Positions 8,048-15,350 are shown, counted from the first letter of the stretch. The stretch: 19,050 nt of DNA from an uncultured Lachnospiraceae bacterium (GCA_934359535.1 CAKRLN010000009.1:1-19050); one strand, 5' to 3'. The notes: generated by a model not told the origin, from the sequence alone. Translations and numbers: made by a program.

Positions 8048-8108
8048 ACGGTTCCCATTTTACGATATTCTCTTTATATGATATGCAAAATCCTCCAAAG
8101 GCGTATGC

Positions 8109-8138
8109 AAAAAGGACAGACGCTTTTTGCATCTGCCC
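8109..8138 (-). terminator. Rho-independent terminator after pnp
   Basis: The minus strand reads GGGCAGATGC (8129-8138), loop AAAAA, GCGTCTGTCC (8114-8123), then five T residues (8109-8113). All ten stem positions pair, two as G-U. It starts 11 bases past the pnp stop. A second perfect 10-base inverted repeat, ATGCAAAAAG and its complement (8105-8114 and 8123-8132), overlaps it and would compete with it. Confidence 0.9.
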
Positions 8139-8149
8139 TCATCAAAACT

Positions 8150-8773
8150 TTATTTATCGGTTGGAACATCCTTCATAGAGAAGCTGATTCTTCCCATTTT
8201 GTCTTTTCCAAGACATACAACCGTGACCTTGTCTCCTAATGTCAATACATCCTCGACATGATTAATCCGCTCCTTCGCGATCTTAGAAATGTGAACCATT
8301 CCCTCTTTACCAGGAGCAAACTCGATAAATGCACCAAATTCTTTGATGCTTACAACCGTACCCGTAAGAATCTGTCCTTCCTCGAAATCGGTTGTAATGA
8401 TCTGGATCATTTCGATTGCCTTTTTGATCATCTCTTTATCTGTTCCGCAGACCGATACCGAGCCATCATCTGTGATGTCAATCTTCACATCTGTGCGGGC
8501 AATGATCTCATTGATGGTCTTGCCCTTCTGTCCTACAACATCACCAATTTTTGCAGGGTCAATCGTAATCTGCTCGATTTTTGGTGCCCATTCACTGACT
8601 TCTTTTCTCGGCTTATCAATTGCCTTGCTCATGACCTCATCCATGATGTAAAGTCTTGCTTCTCTTGTTCTTGCAATTGCTTCTTCTACGATCGGTCTTG
8701 TCAGTCCGTGAATCTTGATATCCATCTGGATTGCAGTAATTCCATCATGTGTACCAGTTACCTTAAAGTCCAT
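8150..8773 (-). CDS. C-terminal PNPase fragment (end of RNase PH 2, KH and S1 domains)
   Basis: This 207-residue open frame follows the premature stop. It begins MDFKVTGTHDGITAIQMDIKI, the tail of the second RNase PH domain. It then has a KH domain (about 64-125) with the GQKG loop at 81-84 and an S1 RNA-binding domain (about 132-202, VVSIKEFGAFIEFAPGKEGMVHIS). The ATG at 8773 is the normal internal Met of GDMDFK. GGAG is only 2 bases before it and GAGG about 14 bases before, so reinitiation is possible but not well supported. If translated alone it would be an RNA-binding KH-S1 protein without the catalytic core. Confidence 0.6.
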   Translation of the reverse strand: MDFKVTGTHDGITAIQMDIKIHGLTRPIVEEAIARTREARLYIMDEVMSKAIDKPRKEVSEWAPKIEQITIDPAKIGDVVGQKGKTINEIIARTDVKIDITDDGSVSVCGTDKEMIKKAIEMIQIITTDFEEGQILTGTVVSIKEFGAFIEFAPGKEGMVHISKIAKERINHVEDVLTLGDKVTVVCLGKDKMGRISFSMKDVPTDK

Positions 8774-8794
8774 GTCTCCAAAGAAATCCTCAAG

Positions 8795-10243
8795 TCACTG
8801 GATATCTGTCAGAACAACATAATCATCATCCGTATCTCCGGTTACAAGACCACAGGAAATACCAGCTACCATCTTCTTGATCGGTACTCCGGCTGCCATG
8901 AGTGACATACAGGAAGCACAAGTCGAAGCCATTGAAGTCGAGCCATTGGATTCAAAGGTCTCAGAAACAGCACGGATCGCATATGGGAATTCTTCCACCG
9001 ATGGAAGCACTGGAACAAGTGCTTTCTCAGCGAGTGCTCCATGTCCAATCTCACGGCGTCCTGGTCCTCTTGAAACCTTTGTCTCTCCTACGGAATATGC
9101 CGGGAAATTATACTGATGCAGATATCTCTTTGTTGTGATATTGGCATCAAGCCCGTCAATCTTCTGCACCTCGGATAACGGTGCGAGTGTTACCACATCA
9201 CAGATCTGGGTCTGTCCTCTTGTAAACATCGCAGAACCATGTACTCTTGGAATCAGGTCAACCTCTGCTGCAAGTGGACGAATCTGATTGATCGCTCTTC
9301 CATCCGGACGTTTGTGATCCTTTAAGATCATCTTACGGACGGTCTTCTTCTGGTACTGGTAAACAGCCTCACCAAGAACAGCAAGCCACTCCTCATTGTC
9401 TGCAAATGCTTCCTCTAATTTCTCTGTAATTTCACGGATATTGTCCTCACGAACCTGTTTCTCATCCGTAAATACCGCTTCCTCCATCTGCTCTGGTGTT
9501 ACAATCTCCCTGATTGCTGCAAACATCTCATCTGGAATTGCACAGCTTGTATATTCATGCTTTGGTTTTCCAACCTCTGCCGTGATCTGATCGATAAATG
9601 CGATGATCGTCTGGTTGATATCGTGACATTTATAAATTGCCTCGATCATCTTTGCTTCCGGAATCTCATTTGCTCCGGCTTCGATCATAATAACCTTCTC
9701 TCTTGTAGATGCAACGGTCAATTGTAAATCACCATCATCCCACTGCTTCTGGGATGGATTTACAATCAGTTCCCCATCCATCATTCCCATCTGGGTCATT
9801 GCACATGGACCATCGAATGGGATATCAGAAATTGTTGTTGCAAGTGCAGCACCAATCATTGCAACGATCTCCGGACGGCACTCCGGATCCACTGACATAA
9901 CCATATTATTCAAAGTTACATCATTCCGGTAATCCTTTGGAAATAAAGGACGCATCGGGCGGTCAATAACCCGGGAAGTCAAAATTGCATTCTCAGATGC
10001 TTTTCCCTCTCTTTTATTGAATCCACCTGGGATTTTGCCAACGGAATACATTTTCTCTTCGTATTCCACACTGAGTGGGAAGAAGTCAATTCCATCACGC
10101 GGTTTTACGGAGGCTGTTGCGGTAGATAATACGGTTGTCTCACCGTACTTTAATAATGCTGCTCCATTTGCCTGGGCACATACTCTTCCAATATCAACAG
10201 TCAGAGTTCTGCCTGCAAGCTCCATCGAATAACTTTTGTACAT
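8795..10243 (-). CDS. pnp: N-terminal PNPase fragment (RNase PH 1, helical domain, most of RNase PH 2)
   Basis: This 482-residue frame runs from ATG 10243 to the in-frame TGA at 8795. It holds the first RNase PH domain with FFPLSVEYEEKMYSVGKIPGGFNKREG (about 54-80) and RVIDRPMRPLFP (91-102). Next comes the helical linker, and then the second RNase PH domain with TRGQTQICDVVTL, YNFPAYSVGE and ESNGSTSMAS (431-440). It stops six residues after DDDYVV, just before the catalytic Asp/Asp/Lys stretch. It should therefore lack phosphorolysis even if it folds. Confidence 0.75.
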   Translation of the reverse strand: MYKSYSMELAGRTLTVDIGRVCAQANGAALLKYGETTVLSTATASVKPRDGIDFFPLSVEYEEKMYSVGKIPGGFNKREGKASENAILTSRVIDRPMRPLFPKDYRNDVTLNNMVMSVDPECRPEIVAMIGAALATTISDIPFDGPCAMTQMGMMDGELIVNPSQKQWDDGDLQLTVASTREKVIMIEAGANEIPEAKMIEAIYKCHDINQTIIAFIDQITAEVGKPKHEYTSCAIPDEMFAAIREIVTPEQMEEAVFTDEKQVREDNIREITEKLEEAFADNEEWLAVLGEAVYQYQKKTVRKMILKDHKRPDGRAINQIRPLAAEVDLIPRVHGSAMFTRGQTQICDVVTLAPLSEVQKIDGLDANITTKRYLHQYNFPAYSVGETKVSRGPGRREIGHGALAEKALVPVLPSVEEFPYAIRAVSETFESNGSTSMASTCASCMSLMAAGVPIKKMVAGISCGLVTGDTDDDYVVLTDIQ

Positions 10244-10277
10244 AATGTTCTCCTTTTTAAGCTTAATGCCTCATTCT

Positions 10278-10353
10278 TCAGAAGCCCCGAAACTACTGAA
10301 CAGTATACGGATATTTCCATATATTCTTCAGTGGTCCCGGCATATGCTTCTGA
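10278..10353 (-). promoter_or_regulatory. Long leader hairpin of pnp mRNA
   Basis: The minus strand folds into a near-continuous hairpin. The outer arms CAGAAGC (10346-10352) and GCTTCTG (10279-10285) pair perfectly. Inside, CCGGGACCACTGAA and TTCAGTAGTTTCGG pair at 13 of 14 positions counting G-U. At the top, TATATGGA and TCCGTATA pair around an AATA loop. The predicted transcript would start within a few bases of the outer arm. In E. coli a pnp leader duplex is cut by RNase III and used for PNPase autoregulation. A similar role here is inference from position and shape. Confidence 0.65.
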
Positions 10354-10362
10354 CATAAAATT

Positions 10363-10391
10363 AGTTTAAACGAACATCTGCACGTATGCAA
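10363..10391 (-). promoter_or_regulatory. pnp: Candidate pnp promoter
   Basis: TTGCAT (10386-10391) and TAAACT (10363-10368) on the minus strand are separated by 17 bases. Transcription would begin about 10356, directly before the leader hairpin. The -35 box lies in the loop of an inverted repeat (10372-10401). The rpsO terminator ends immediately upstream, which supports a separate pnp transcript. Confidence 0.6.
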
Positions 10392-10401
10392 GCAGATATT
10401 C
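10372..10401. repeat. Inverted repeat around the pnp -35 box
   Basis: GAACATCTGC (10372-10381) and GCAGATATTC (10392-10401) are 10-base inverted arms with one mismatch and a 10-base spacer. The spacer holds the predicted -35 hexamer. It could be an operator-like dyad or a leftover hairpin next to the rpsO terminator. Confidence 0.45.
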
Positions 10402-10436
10402 AAAAAAATAGAGCGGAAGCATTCCCCCGCTCTATT
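10402..10436 (-). terminator. Rho-independent terminator after rpsO
   Basis: The minus strand has AATAGAGCGG (10427-10436), a 10-base loop, CCGCTCTATT (10407-10416) and then a T run to 10402. The stem pairs perfectly over ten bases. It lies 10 bases after the rpsO stop and separates rpsO from pnp. Confidence 0.93.
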
Positions 10437-10446
10437 CATATCGCAA

Positions 10447-10713
10447 TTATTTTCTAAGACCTAAACGCTCGATCAGTGAACGATATCTCTCGATATCAAG
10501 CTCTTTTAAGTAAGCTAATAATCCTCGTCTCTGTCCGATCATCTTTAACATACCTCTTCTTGAATGATGATCTTTTGGGTTAACCTTTAAATGCTCAGTT
10601 AACTCCTGGATTCTTGCTGTTAAGATAGCAACCTGAACTTCTGGTGAACCAGTGTCATTCGGTGTTCTTCCGTATTCAGCGATAATTGCCTGTTTCTTTT
10701 CTTTTGCGATCAT
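10447..10713 (-). CDS. rpsO: 30S ribosomal protein S15
   Basis: This 88-residue protein matches S15 along its full normal length. It has [56 protein letters not shown] and ends [14 protein letters not shown]15 binds 16S rRNA at the helix 20-22 junction early in 30S assembly. AAGGAGG about 8 bases before the ATG gives a clear start. The gene has its own promoter, a folded leader and a strong terminator, and precedes pnp as in many bacteria. The leader suggests translational autocontrol by S15. Confidence 0.98.
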   Translation of the reverse strand: MIAKEKKQAIIAEYGRTPNDTGSPEVQVAILTARIQELTEHLKVNPKDHHSRRGMLKMIGQRRGLLAYLKELDIERYRSLIERLGLRK

Positions 10714-10733
10714 GTTATGATCCTCCTTTTCTT

Positions 10734-10795
10734 ATTTAATCGCCCGGATACTCAGCGGAAGGTCGGAGTGTCCATCGACCGAATATGGGCTAAAT
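10734..10795 (-). promoter_or_regulatory. Structured rpsO leader, candidate S15 autoregulatory site
   Basis: In the minus-strand leader, ATTTAGCCC pairs with GGGC-gat-TAAAT, ATATTC pairs with GAGTAT, and GGTCG (minus strand, 10776-10780) pairs with CGACC (10761-10765) to form a terminal hairpin. The base of the structure is about 10 bases from the AAGGAGG ribosome binding site. rpsO leaders in several phyla are known S15 binding sites with differing folds. That this one binds S15 is inference. Confidence 0.6.
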
Positions 10796-10807
10796 TCATA
10801 CCAATCA

Positions 10808-10836
10808 AGTATAACATAGCAGATATCCGTTGTAAA
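10808..10836 (-). promoter_or_regulatory. rpsO: rpsO promoter
   Basis: TTTACA (10831-10836) and TATACT (10808-10813) on the minus strand, spaced by 17 bases, each differ from consensus at one position. Transcription should start near 10801, leaving an 87-88-base leader. No terminator is seen between the upstream transporter gene and this promoter, so readthrough from the infB operon may add to expression. Confidence 0.8.
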
Positions 10837-10845
10837 GAGCAGATC

Positions 10846-12486
10846 TTAATTTTCTTCCTCTTTCTCTTCATCCGGCTCTGTTTCTAAAATCGCGTATGCA
10901 ATGTTGGTTGAATGATCCCCGATCCTTTCCAGTCCGGAAATCAGATCCGTAAACATCATGCCGGCAACCGGATTGCACTTTCCCTTCGCCATACGTTTTA
11001 CATGATTCTTCTGAAGCGTGCGTTCCATACGGTCAATATCATTTTCCTCACTGATAATCTCATCGAGTGCATCCGCGTTACCAGTCGTAAACATATCCAG
11101 TGCTTTTTTCAGAAGGTCGACTACCTCGGTATACATCTCAACCAGCTCTTTATCTGCTTTCTTTGAAAATGCAATGCCCTCTTTATAGCGCTGCGTTGCC
11201 GCATCGGCAATGTTCTCTGCATGATCCCCGATCCGCTCAATATCACTTACAACATGGAACAGGCTTCCAATCCGTTCCGAATCCTCTGTCGGAAGCTCAT
11301 ACTGTACAAGGCGCACCAGATAGCCTGTAATCTCATCGTTCAAGAAGTCGATCAGATGTTCTCTTTCATAAACTTCGGAAAGCTTCTCTTCATCTTCTTC
11401 CAGAAAGCATTCCATGGCATGATTCAGATTCTCAATTGCAAGATTACCCATACGGTTGATCTCATGAATTGCTTCAATTGCAGCAGTCGCTGGAACAAAT
11501 GTTTTCTTCATTCCAATGTACTGTAAATGATATTCATTATCTATCTTATCATCTCCTGGAACAAGAAGATAGGAAAGCTTAATAAAGAGATTCGATACCG
11601 GGAAGAAAATAACCGTCTGGAAAATTTTAAACAGGGTATCCGCATTGGCAACACACCGGTTGATACTGCCCCCGGAAATTGCATGCAAAAGATTTAATAC
11701 AAAATCCATACCAATTAACAGGATACAGCCTAAAATGATCATCCCAAACACGTTAAACATCACGTGAATCAGAGCTGCCCGTTTGGAATCCTTATTCCCG
11801 CTTAAGCTGGCAAGAACCGCCGGTGTACAGGAACCAATGTTACAGCCCAGAATAAAAAACAGACAGATCGGCAAACCGATAAGTCCCTGTCCAGCCATCA
11901 TAAGAATGATGCTGACCGTTACCGAGGAACTCTGTAAAATTGCAGTAATGACAAAGCCGAGCAGAATACCGAGAAATGGATTGCTTAATTTTGCCAGTGT
12001 ATCCAGTACCTGTGGAAACTCCTTTAAAGAATCCATTGCTGCTGTCATAAGATAAATTCCAAGGAACAGACAGCCAAAGCCAAGTACGATCTCTCCAAGC
12101 TTCTTAATCTCAGGTTTCTTGAAAAATACCATCATCACGGAACCGACAAGAAGAATATACGGAGCAATTGCGGTTAATTTCAGGGAAACAAGCTGCGCCG
12201 TAATCGTTGTACCGATATTTGCACCGAAGGTAATTCCTACGGACTGTTCAAGTGACATCAGTCCGGCATTTACAAAGCTGACAACCATAACCGTCGTCGC
12301 ACCAGATGACTGTATGACTGCCGTAAACACAGCACCAAACAAGACTGCAATCAGCTTGTTTTTGGTCATGGCATCAATCAGACCACGCATTTTTGTACCT
12401 GCGGCCTTTTGCATACCCTGACTCATAAAATTCATACCAAATAAAAATAATCCTAATCCTGCTACTAAATTAAAAAACAAGTCCAT
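10846..12486 (-). CDS. Na+/phosphate symporter with C-terminal PhoU-like domain (NptA/YjbB family)
   Basis: This 546-residue membrane protein belongs to the Na/Pi cotransporter family. The membrane half (about 1-320) has the two inverted-repeat signatures: VIQSSGATT (58-65) with GANIGTT (88-94), and ILQSSSVT (183-190) with GCNIGSC (214-220). The cytosolic half (about 340-535) is PhoU-like helical, with the repeated metal-binding signatures ERIGDHAENIAD and ERIGDHSTNIAY. It ends in an acidic tail. Its start is 2 bases after the ribF stop, and its AAGGAG ribosome binding site is the last two codons of ribF, so translation is probably coupled. It could take up or export phosphate; direction cannot be told from sequence. 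Confidence 0.92.
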   Translation of the reverse strand: MDLFFNLVAGLGLFLFGMNFMSQGMQKAAGTKMRGLIDAMTKNKLIAVLFGAVFTAVIQSSGATTVMVVSFVNAGLMSLEQSVGITFGANIGTTITAQLVSLKLTAIAPYILLVGSVMMVFFKKPEIKKLGEIVLGFGCLFLGIYLMTAAMDSLKEFPQVLDTLAKLSNPFLGILLGFVITAILQSSSVTVSIILMMAGQGLIGLPICLFFILGCNIGSCTPAVLASLSGNKDSKRAALIHVMFNVFGMIILGCILLIGMDFVLNLLHAISGGSINRCVANADTLFKIFQTVIFFPVSNLFIKLSYLLVPGDDKIDNEYHLQYIGMKKTFVPATAAIEAIHEINRMGNLAIENLNHAMECFLEEDEEKLSEVYEREHLIDFLNDEITGYLVRLVQYELPTEDSERIGSLFHVVSDIERIGDHAENIADAATQRYKEGIAFSKKADKELVEMYTEVVDLLKKALDMFTTGNADALDEIISEENDIDRMERTLQKNHVKRMAKGKCNPVAGMMFTDLISGLERIGDHSTNIAYAILETEPDEEKEEEN

Positions 12487-12488
12487 AT

Positions 12489-13415
12489 TTACTCCTTCTT
12501 AGAGAAATAGTTCTCTGCACTCGCAATATCGCAATTCATCTGATGCTTCAGGTCATCAATTGAATCAAACTTCTTTTCGGGTCTTAGATAATGTAAAAAC
12601 TGAATCGTAACGATCTGATCATAAATATCCTGACAAAAATCAATAATATAGGTTTCGAGCCCAACCGGATTATTTCCCGCAATCGTCGGCTTACAGCCCA
12701 CATCCGAAACTCCCTGATACCAGCGGTCTCCAATTACAACCCGGGTAACATAAACACCATTTGGCGGAAGCAGCTTCTCAGGTGGAAGGATCATATTGAT
12801 CGTCGGAATTCCTATGGTACGTCCCACCTGTCTGCCATGGACAACCTTAGATTTTGCAAAAAATTCATATCCAAGCAGATGGTTTGCCTTCTCGATCGCA
12901 CCTTTTTTTATTTCTTCACGGACAAAGGTACTGCTGATATCTCTCCCGTCTTCCTTCATCTTTGTAAGCACAGTAAGCTCATAACCAAGCTCCTCCGAAA
13001 GTGCTTCTAACAAACGATAGTCCCCTCCACGGTTATGTCCAAAATGAAAATCCGTGCCGACAATCATGCATTTTACATGAAGTGCTTTTACAATCCAGCG
13101 CACAAACGCTTCCGGTTCCATGCACATGACTTCTTTCGTAAATGGACACTCGATCAGATAATCAACACCCCGTTCTTCAAAAATATGATGTTTCTCTTCA
13201 TTTGTCGTAAGTACTCTTGCCTCTGCCTGACTCACATTTTTCGCTGGCGGAATATCAAAGGTAAACACAATTGACCGGTATCCGTGAATTGCACTCTGAT
13301 CTAAAAGCTTCTCCATCAAAAGCTCATGTCCCCGGTGAAGTCCGTCAAATTTACCAAATGTGATTGCAGAAGGTTCTGACACATTAAATTCAAGCGTATT
13401 TCTTATATATTCCAT
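12489..13415 (-). CDS. ribF: Bifunctional riboflavin kinase / FAD synthetase
   Basis: This 308-residue enzyme phosphorylates riboflavin to FMN and adenylylates FMN to FAD. The N-terminal nucleotidyltransferase domain has GKFDGLHRGH (21-30) and ISSTFVR (160-166). The C-terminal kinase domain has GRTIGIPTINM (198-208) and NGVYVTRV. Length is normal. The start at 13415 is 2 bases after the truB stop and is preceded by GGAATAACT, a weak ribosome binding site overlapping the truB end. Position after truB is standard for Firmicutes. Confidence 0.96.
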   Translation of the reverse strand: MEYIRNTLEFNVSEPSAITFGKFDGLHRGHELLMEKLLDQSAIHGYRSIVFTFDIPPAKNVSQAEARVLTTNEEKHHIFEERGVDYLIECPFTKEVMCMEPEAFVRWIVKALHVKCMIVGTDFHFGHNRGGDYRLLEALSEELGYELTVLTKMKEDGRDISSTFVREEIKKGAIEKANHLLGYEFFAKSKVVHGRQVGRTIGIPTINMILPPEKLLPPNGVYVTRVVIGDRWYQGVSDVGCKPTIAGNNPVGLETYIIDFCQDIYDQIVTIQFLHYLRPEKKFDSIDDLKHQMNCDIASAENYFSKKE

Positions 13416-13417
13416 AG

Positions 13418-14350
13418 TTATTCCATAAAAAGCTTTACCGGTTTATAGCACGTATCCTTACTTATGTAAGTATACAGCCCGGCAAATTTTCCTGTCCAAT
13501 CGTAAATTCTGTATAACTCCGCAGTCTCTTTCGTCTGCCTCTCTGCCATAGTATCCGGTATCCGGTTTCCGTTATAAAGAAGCTTTCCCGCTTCCTTTTG
13601 CACCGTAACAGATGGATAATCCATAAAAACATAATCTATCGGATATAAAAGATCAGAAAACATGTCACAGTTCCACTCCGTATAGGGCTTATCTTTGCCA
13701 AGCATATGTACCTTTTCTTCAATCTCCGAAATCCGGTATGCATGAGAAAGTGTAAAACCTGCTGCCTGTGTACGTGTCAGAGCCTCCATACAGCCAAAGC
13801 AGCCGAGCGCTTGTCCGATATCCTCGCACAAGGTGCGGATATAAGTTCCCTTCGAGCAATGCACCCGCATCGTTATCCTTGGAAGCCTGACTGCAAGAAT
13901 TTCTATTTCATAGATTGTGACTGCACGGGCCTTCCGCTCTACCGTGATCCCTTTTCTTGCAAGGTCACAGAGCTTCTGTCCATTTACCTTTAAAGCAGAA
14001 TACATCGGCGGAATCTGTTTAATCTCTCCCACAAAGGATTCGATTACCTCTTTTACCTCATCCTCTGTCACATGCACCTCTGCACGTTTTAACACCTGTC
14101 CGGAAATATCCTGGGTATCGGTCTGCTGCCCTAAAAGAAGCACTGCCTCATATACCTTATCTTTATCCGTAAGCAGCTCACATACCCTTGTCGCTTTTCC
14201 AAGACACACCGGAAGCACACCTTCCGCATCTGGATCAAGTGTTCCGGTATGTCCGATTTTTTTCTGGTGGAAAATCCCACGCATTTTTGCTACTACATCA
14301 AAGGACGTAAACCCCTTTTCTTTGTATACGTTAATGATTCCATTTACCAT
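13418..14350 (-). CDS. truB: tRNA pseudouridine-55 synthase
   Basis: This 310-residue enzyme makes pseudouridine 55 in the tRNA T loop. The catalytic motif GHTGTLDPDAEGVL has Asp39 as nucleophile, and KGTYIRTLCEDIG and IPPMYSALKVNGQKL are also conserved. The start MVNGIINVYKEKGFTS agrees with the family, although no good ribosome binding site is visible upstream. The 46-base gap from nrnA is the widest in this operon segment. Confidence 0.96.
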   Translation of the reverse strand: MVNGIINVYKEKGFTSFDVVAKMRGIFHQKKIGHTGTLDPDAEGVLPVCLGKATRVCELLTDKDKVYEAVLLLGQQTDTQDISGQVLKRAEVHVTEDEVKEVIESFVGEIKQIPPMYSALKVNGQKLCDLARKGITVERKARAVTIYEIEILAVRLPRITMRVHCSKGTYIRTLCEDIGQALGCFGCMEALTRTQAAGFTLSHAYRISEIEEKVHMLGKDKPYTEWNCDMFSDLLYPIDYVFMDYPSVTVQKEAGKLLYNGNRIPDTMAERQTKETAELYRIYDWTGKFAGLYTYISKDTCYKPVKLFME

Positions 14351-14396
14351 AGCTTACTGTCTTATTCCTATTGTCATTTCATCTACATTATTCATT

Positions 14397-15347
14397 TTAA
14401 GAAAGCTGTTTTTCAATTTCCAGATTCACCTTTCTGATGATCTCTTCCGGAGTCCCTTCCATTGAAAAGCCTGCTGCTTTTGCATGACCGCCTCCGCCAA
14501 AGCACATTGCAATCTCAGCAAGATTCACATCTCCTGAAGCTCTGGTGCTTACTTTAAAGCTTGTGTCTCCGGTCTGATATAAAAATACAGAAACCTCAAC
14601 ACCCTTTGTCGCACGCAGCTGACTTACAATTCCGTCCAGATGCTTTGGCAGGACATGAAAACGCTTCATATCCTCATCCGTCACAACCGAAGCAATAACT
14701 TTTCCATCCAGAAAAAGTCTGCTGTTTAATAACGCATAGCCTAAGATCTGATTCTGCTCATAGGTTTTTGCATAAAAGGTCTCATCAATAATCCTGGAAT
14801 AGTCAATCCCCTTATCCATAAGAATTCCTGCAATATTCATCGTCTTTGATGAGGTACACGAATACTGGAATACACCGGTATCATGCACCATCCCTGTATA
14901 GAGACATTCCGCAATTTCCTTTGTGATCTTATCCGTCTCCATCAGCTCAAACGCAAGCTCACTTGCAGAGCTTGCCTCTGGAAAAATATAGTTTTCCTCG
15001 GCAAATGCCTGATTACTCAAGTGATGGTCAATACAGAGCGTATGGTGCGCAGCCTCGAAATACTTTGCTGCACCGCCAAGACGGCCGGCATCCCCACAAT
15101 CTAATGCGATAAACAGATCAAATGTCCTGTTTTCATTGCATTCGTTTTGTATTTTTTCCGAATTTTTCATAAATTTAAAAATATTCGGAATCGGCTCCAG
15201 GTAAAGAACAACCTCTGCCTTCGGATAATACGTGCAGATATAATTATATACCGCAAGACAAGAACCGACACAGTCTCCGTCCGGCCGGATGTGACCGGCA
15301 ATCCCGATTGTCTCTTTCCCCTGAAGCATTTCATCCAGATTTGTCAT
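14397..15347 (-). CDS. nrnA: DHH/DHHA1 phosphoesterase, nano-RNase and pAp phosphatase NrnA
   Basis: This 316-residue protein of the DHH family is expected to degrade 2-5-nt RNAs and dephosphorylate pAp in the cytosol. Metal-binding motifs are HIRPDGD (19-25), LDCGD (82-86) and IDHH (106-109, the DHH motif). The C-terminal DHHA1 domain has the substrate signature GDVNLAEIAMCFGGGGHAKAAGF. GAGG about 8 bases upstream and a 3-base gap from the rbfA stop support the start. Its place between rbfA and truB is typical of Firmicutes. It acts downstream of exoribonucleases such as PNPase, which is of interest because pnp is interrupted here. Confidence 0.93.
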   Translation of the reverse strand: MTNLDEMLQGKETIGIAGHIRPDGDCVGSCLAVYNYICTYYPKAEVVLYLEPIPNIFKFMKNSEKIQNECNENRTFDLFIALDCGDAGRLGGAAKYFEAAHHTLCIDHHLSNQAFAEENYIFPEASSASELAFELMETDKITKEIAECLYTGMVHDTGVFQYSCTSSKTMNIAGILMDKGIDYSRIIDETFYAKTYEQNQILGYALLNSRLFLDGKVIASVVTDEDMKRFHVLPKHLDGIVSQLRATKGVEVSVFLYQTGDTSFKVSTRASGDVNLAEIAMCFGGGGHAKAAGFSMEGTPEEIIRKVNLEIEKQLS

Positions 15348-15350
15348 CTT

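Larger units (their letters stand above)
8150..10243 (-). pseudogene. pnp: Polyribonucleotide nucleotidyltransferase gene interrupted by an in-frame TGA
   Basis: PNPase is a trimeric 3'-5' phosphorolytic exoribonuclease of mRNA decay. Read as one frame, the locus encodes about 697 codons, a normal length, in the order RNase PH 1, alpha-helical domain, RNase PH 2, KH, S1. The frame is unbroken except for one codon: TGA at 8795-8797 (codon 483) between VLTDIQ and LEDFFGDMDFK. Homologues have Gly here, and GGA to TGA is a single base change. The equivalents of the E. coli metal/catalytic residues Asp486, Asp492 and Lys494 lie after the stop, whereas the phosphate-binding SNGSTSMAS loop (432-440) lies before it. 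Either the gene is a nonsense mutant, the stop is suppressed, or the base is an error. The start is supported by AAGGAG 7-8 bases before ATG 10243. Confidence 0.85.

Noticed and set aside
8795..8797. UGA reassigned to glycine, as in Gracilibacteria/SR1
   Set aside because: Gene content and order are those of a Firmicute. scpB and the first carboxypeptidase end in TGA at family-typical lengths, and all other conserved Gly codons in the window are GGN. A single site does not support code change.
8795..8797. Selenocysteine insertion in PNPase
   Set aside because: The position is a structural Gly in known PNPases, not a Cys, and no stable hairpin of the usual kind was recognised directly after the TGA.
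8258..8905. 215-codon plus-strand open frame opposite pnp
   Set aside because: It is antisense to a clearly conserved protein, has no recognisable motif, and its cysteine- and histidine-rich composition is that of a shadow frame.
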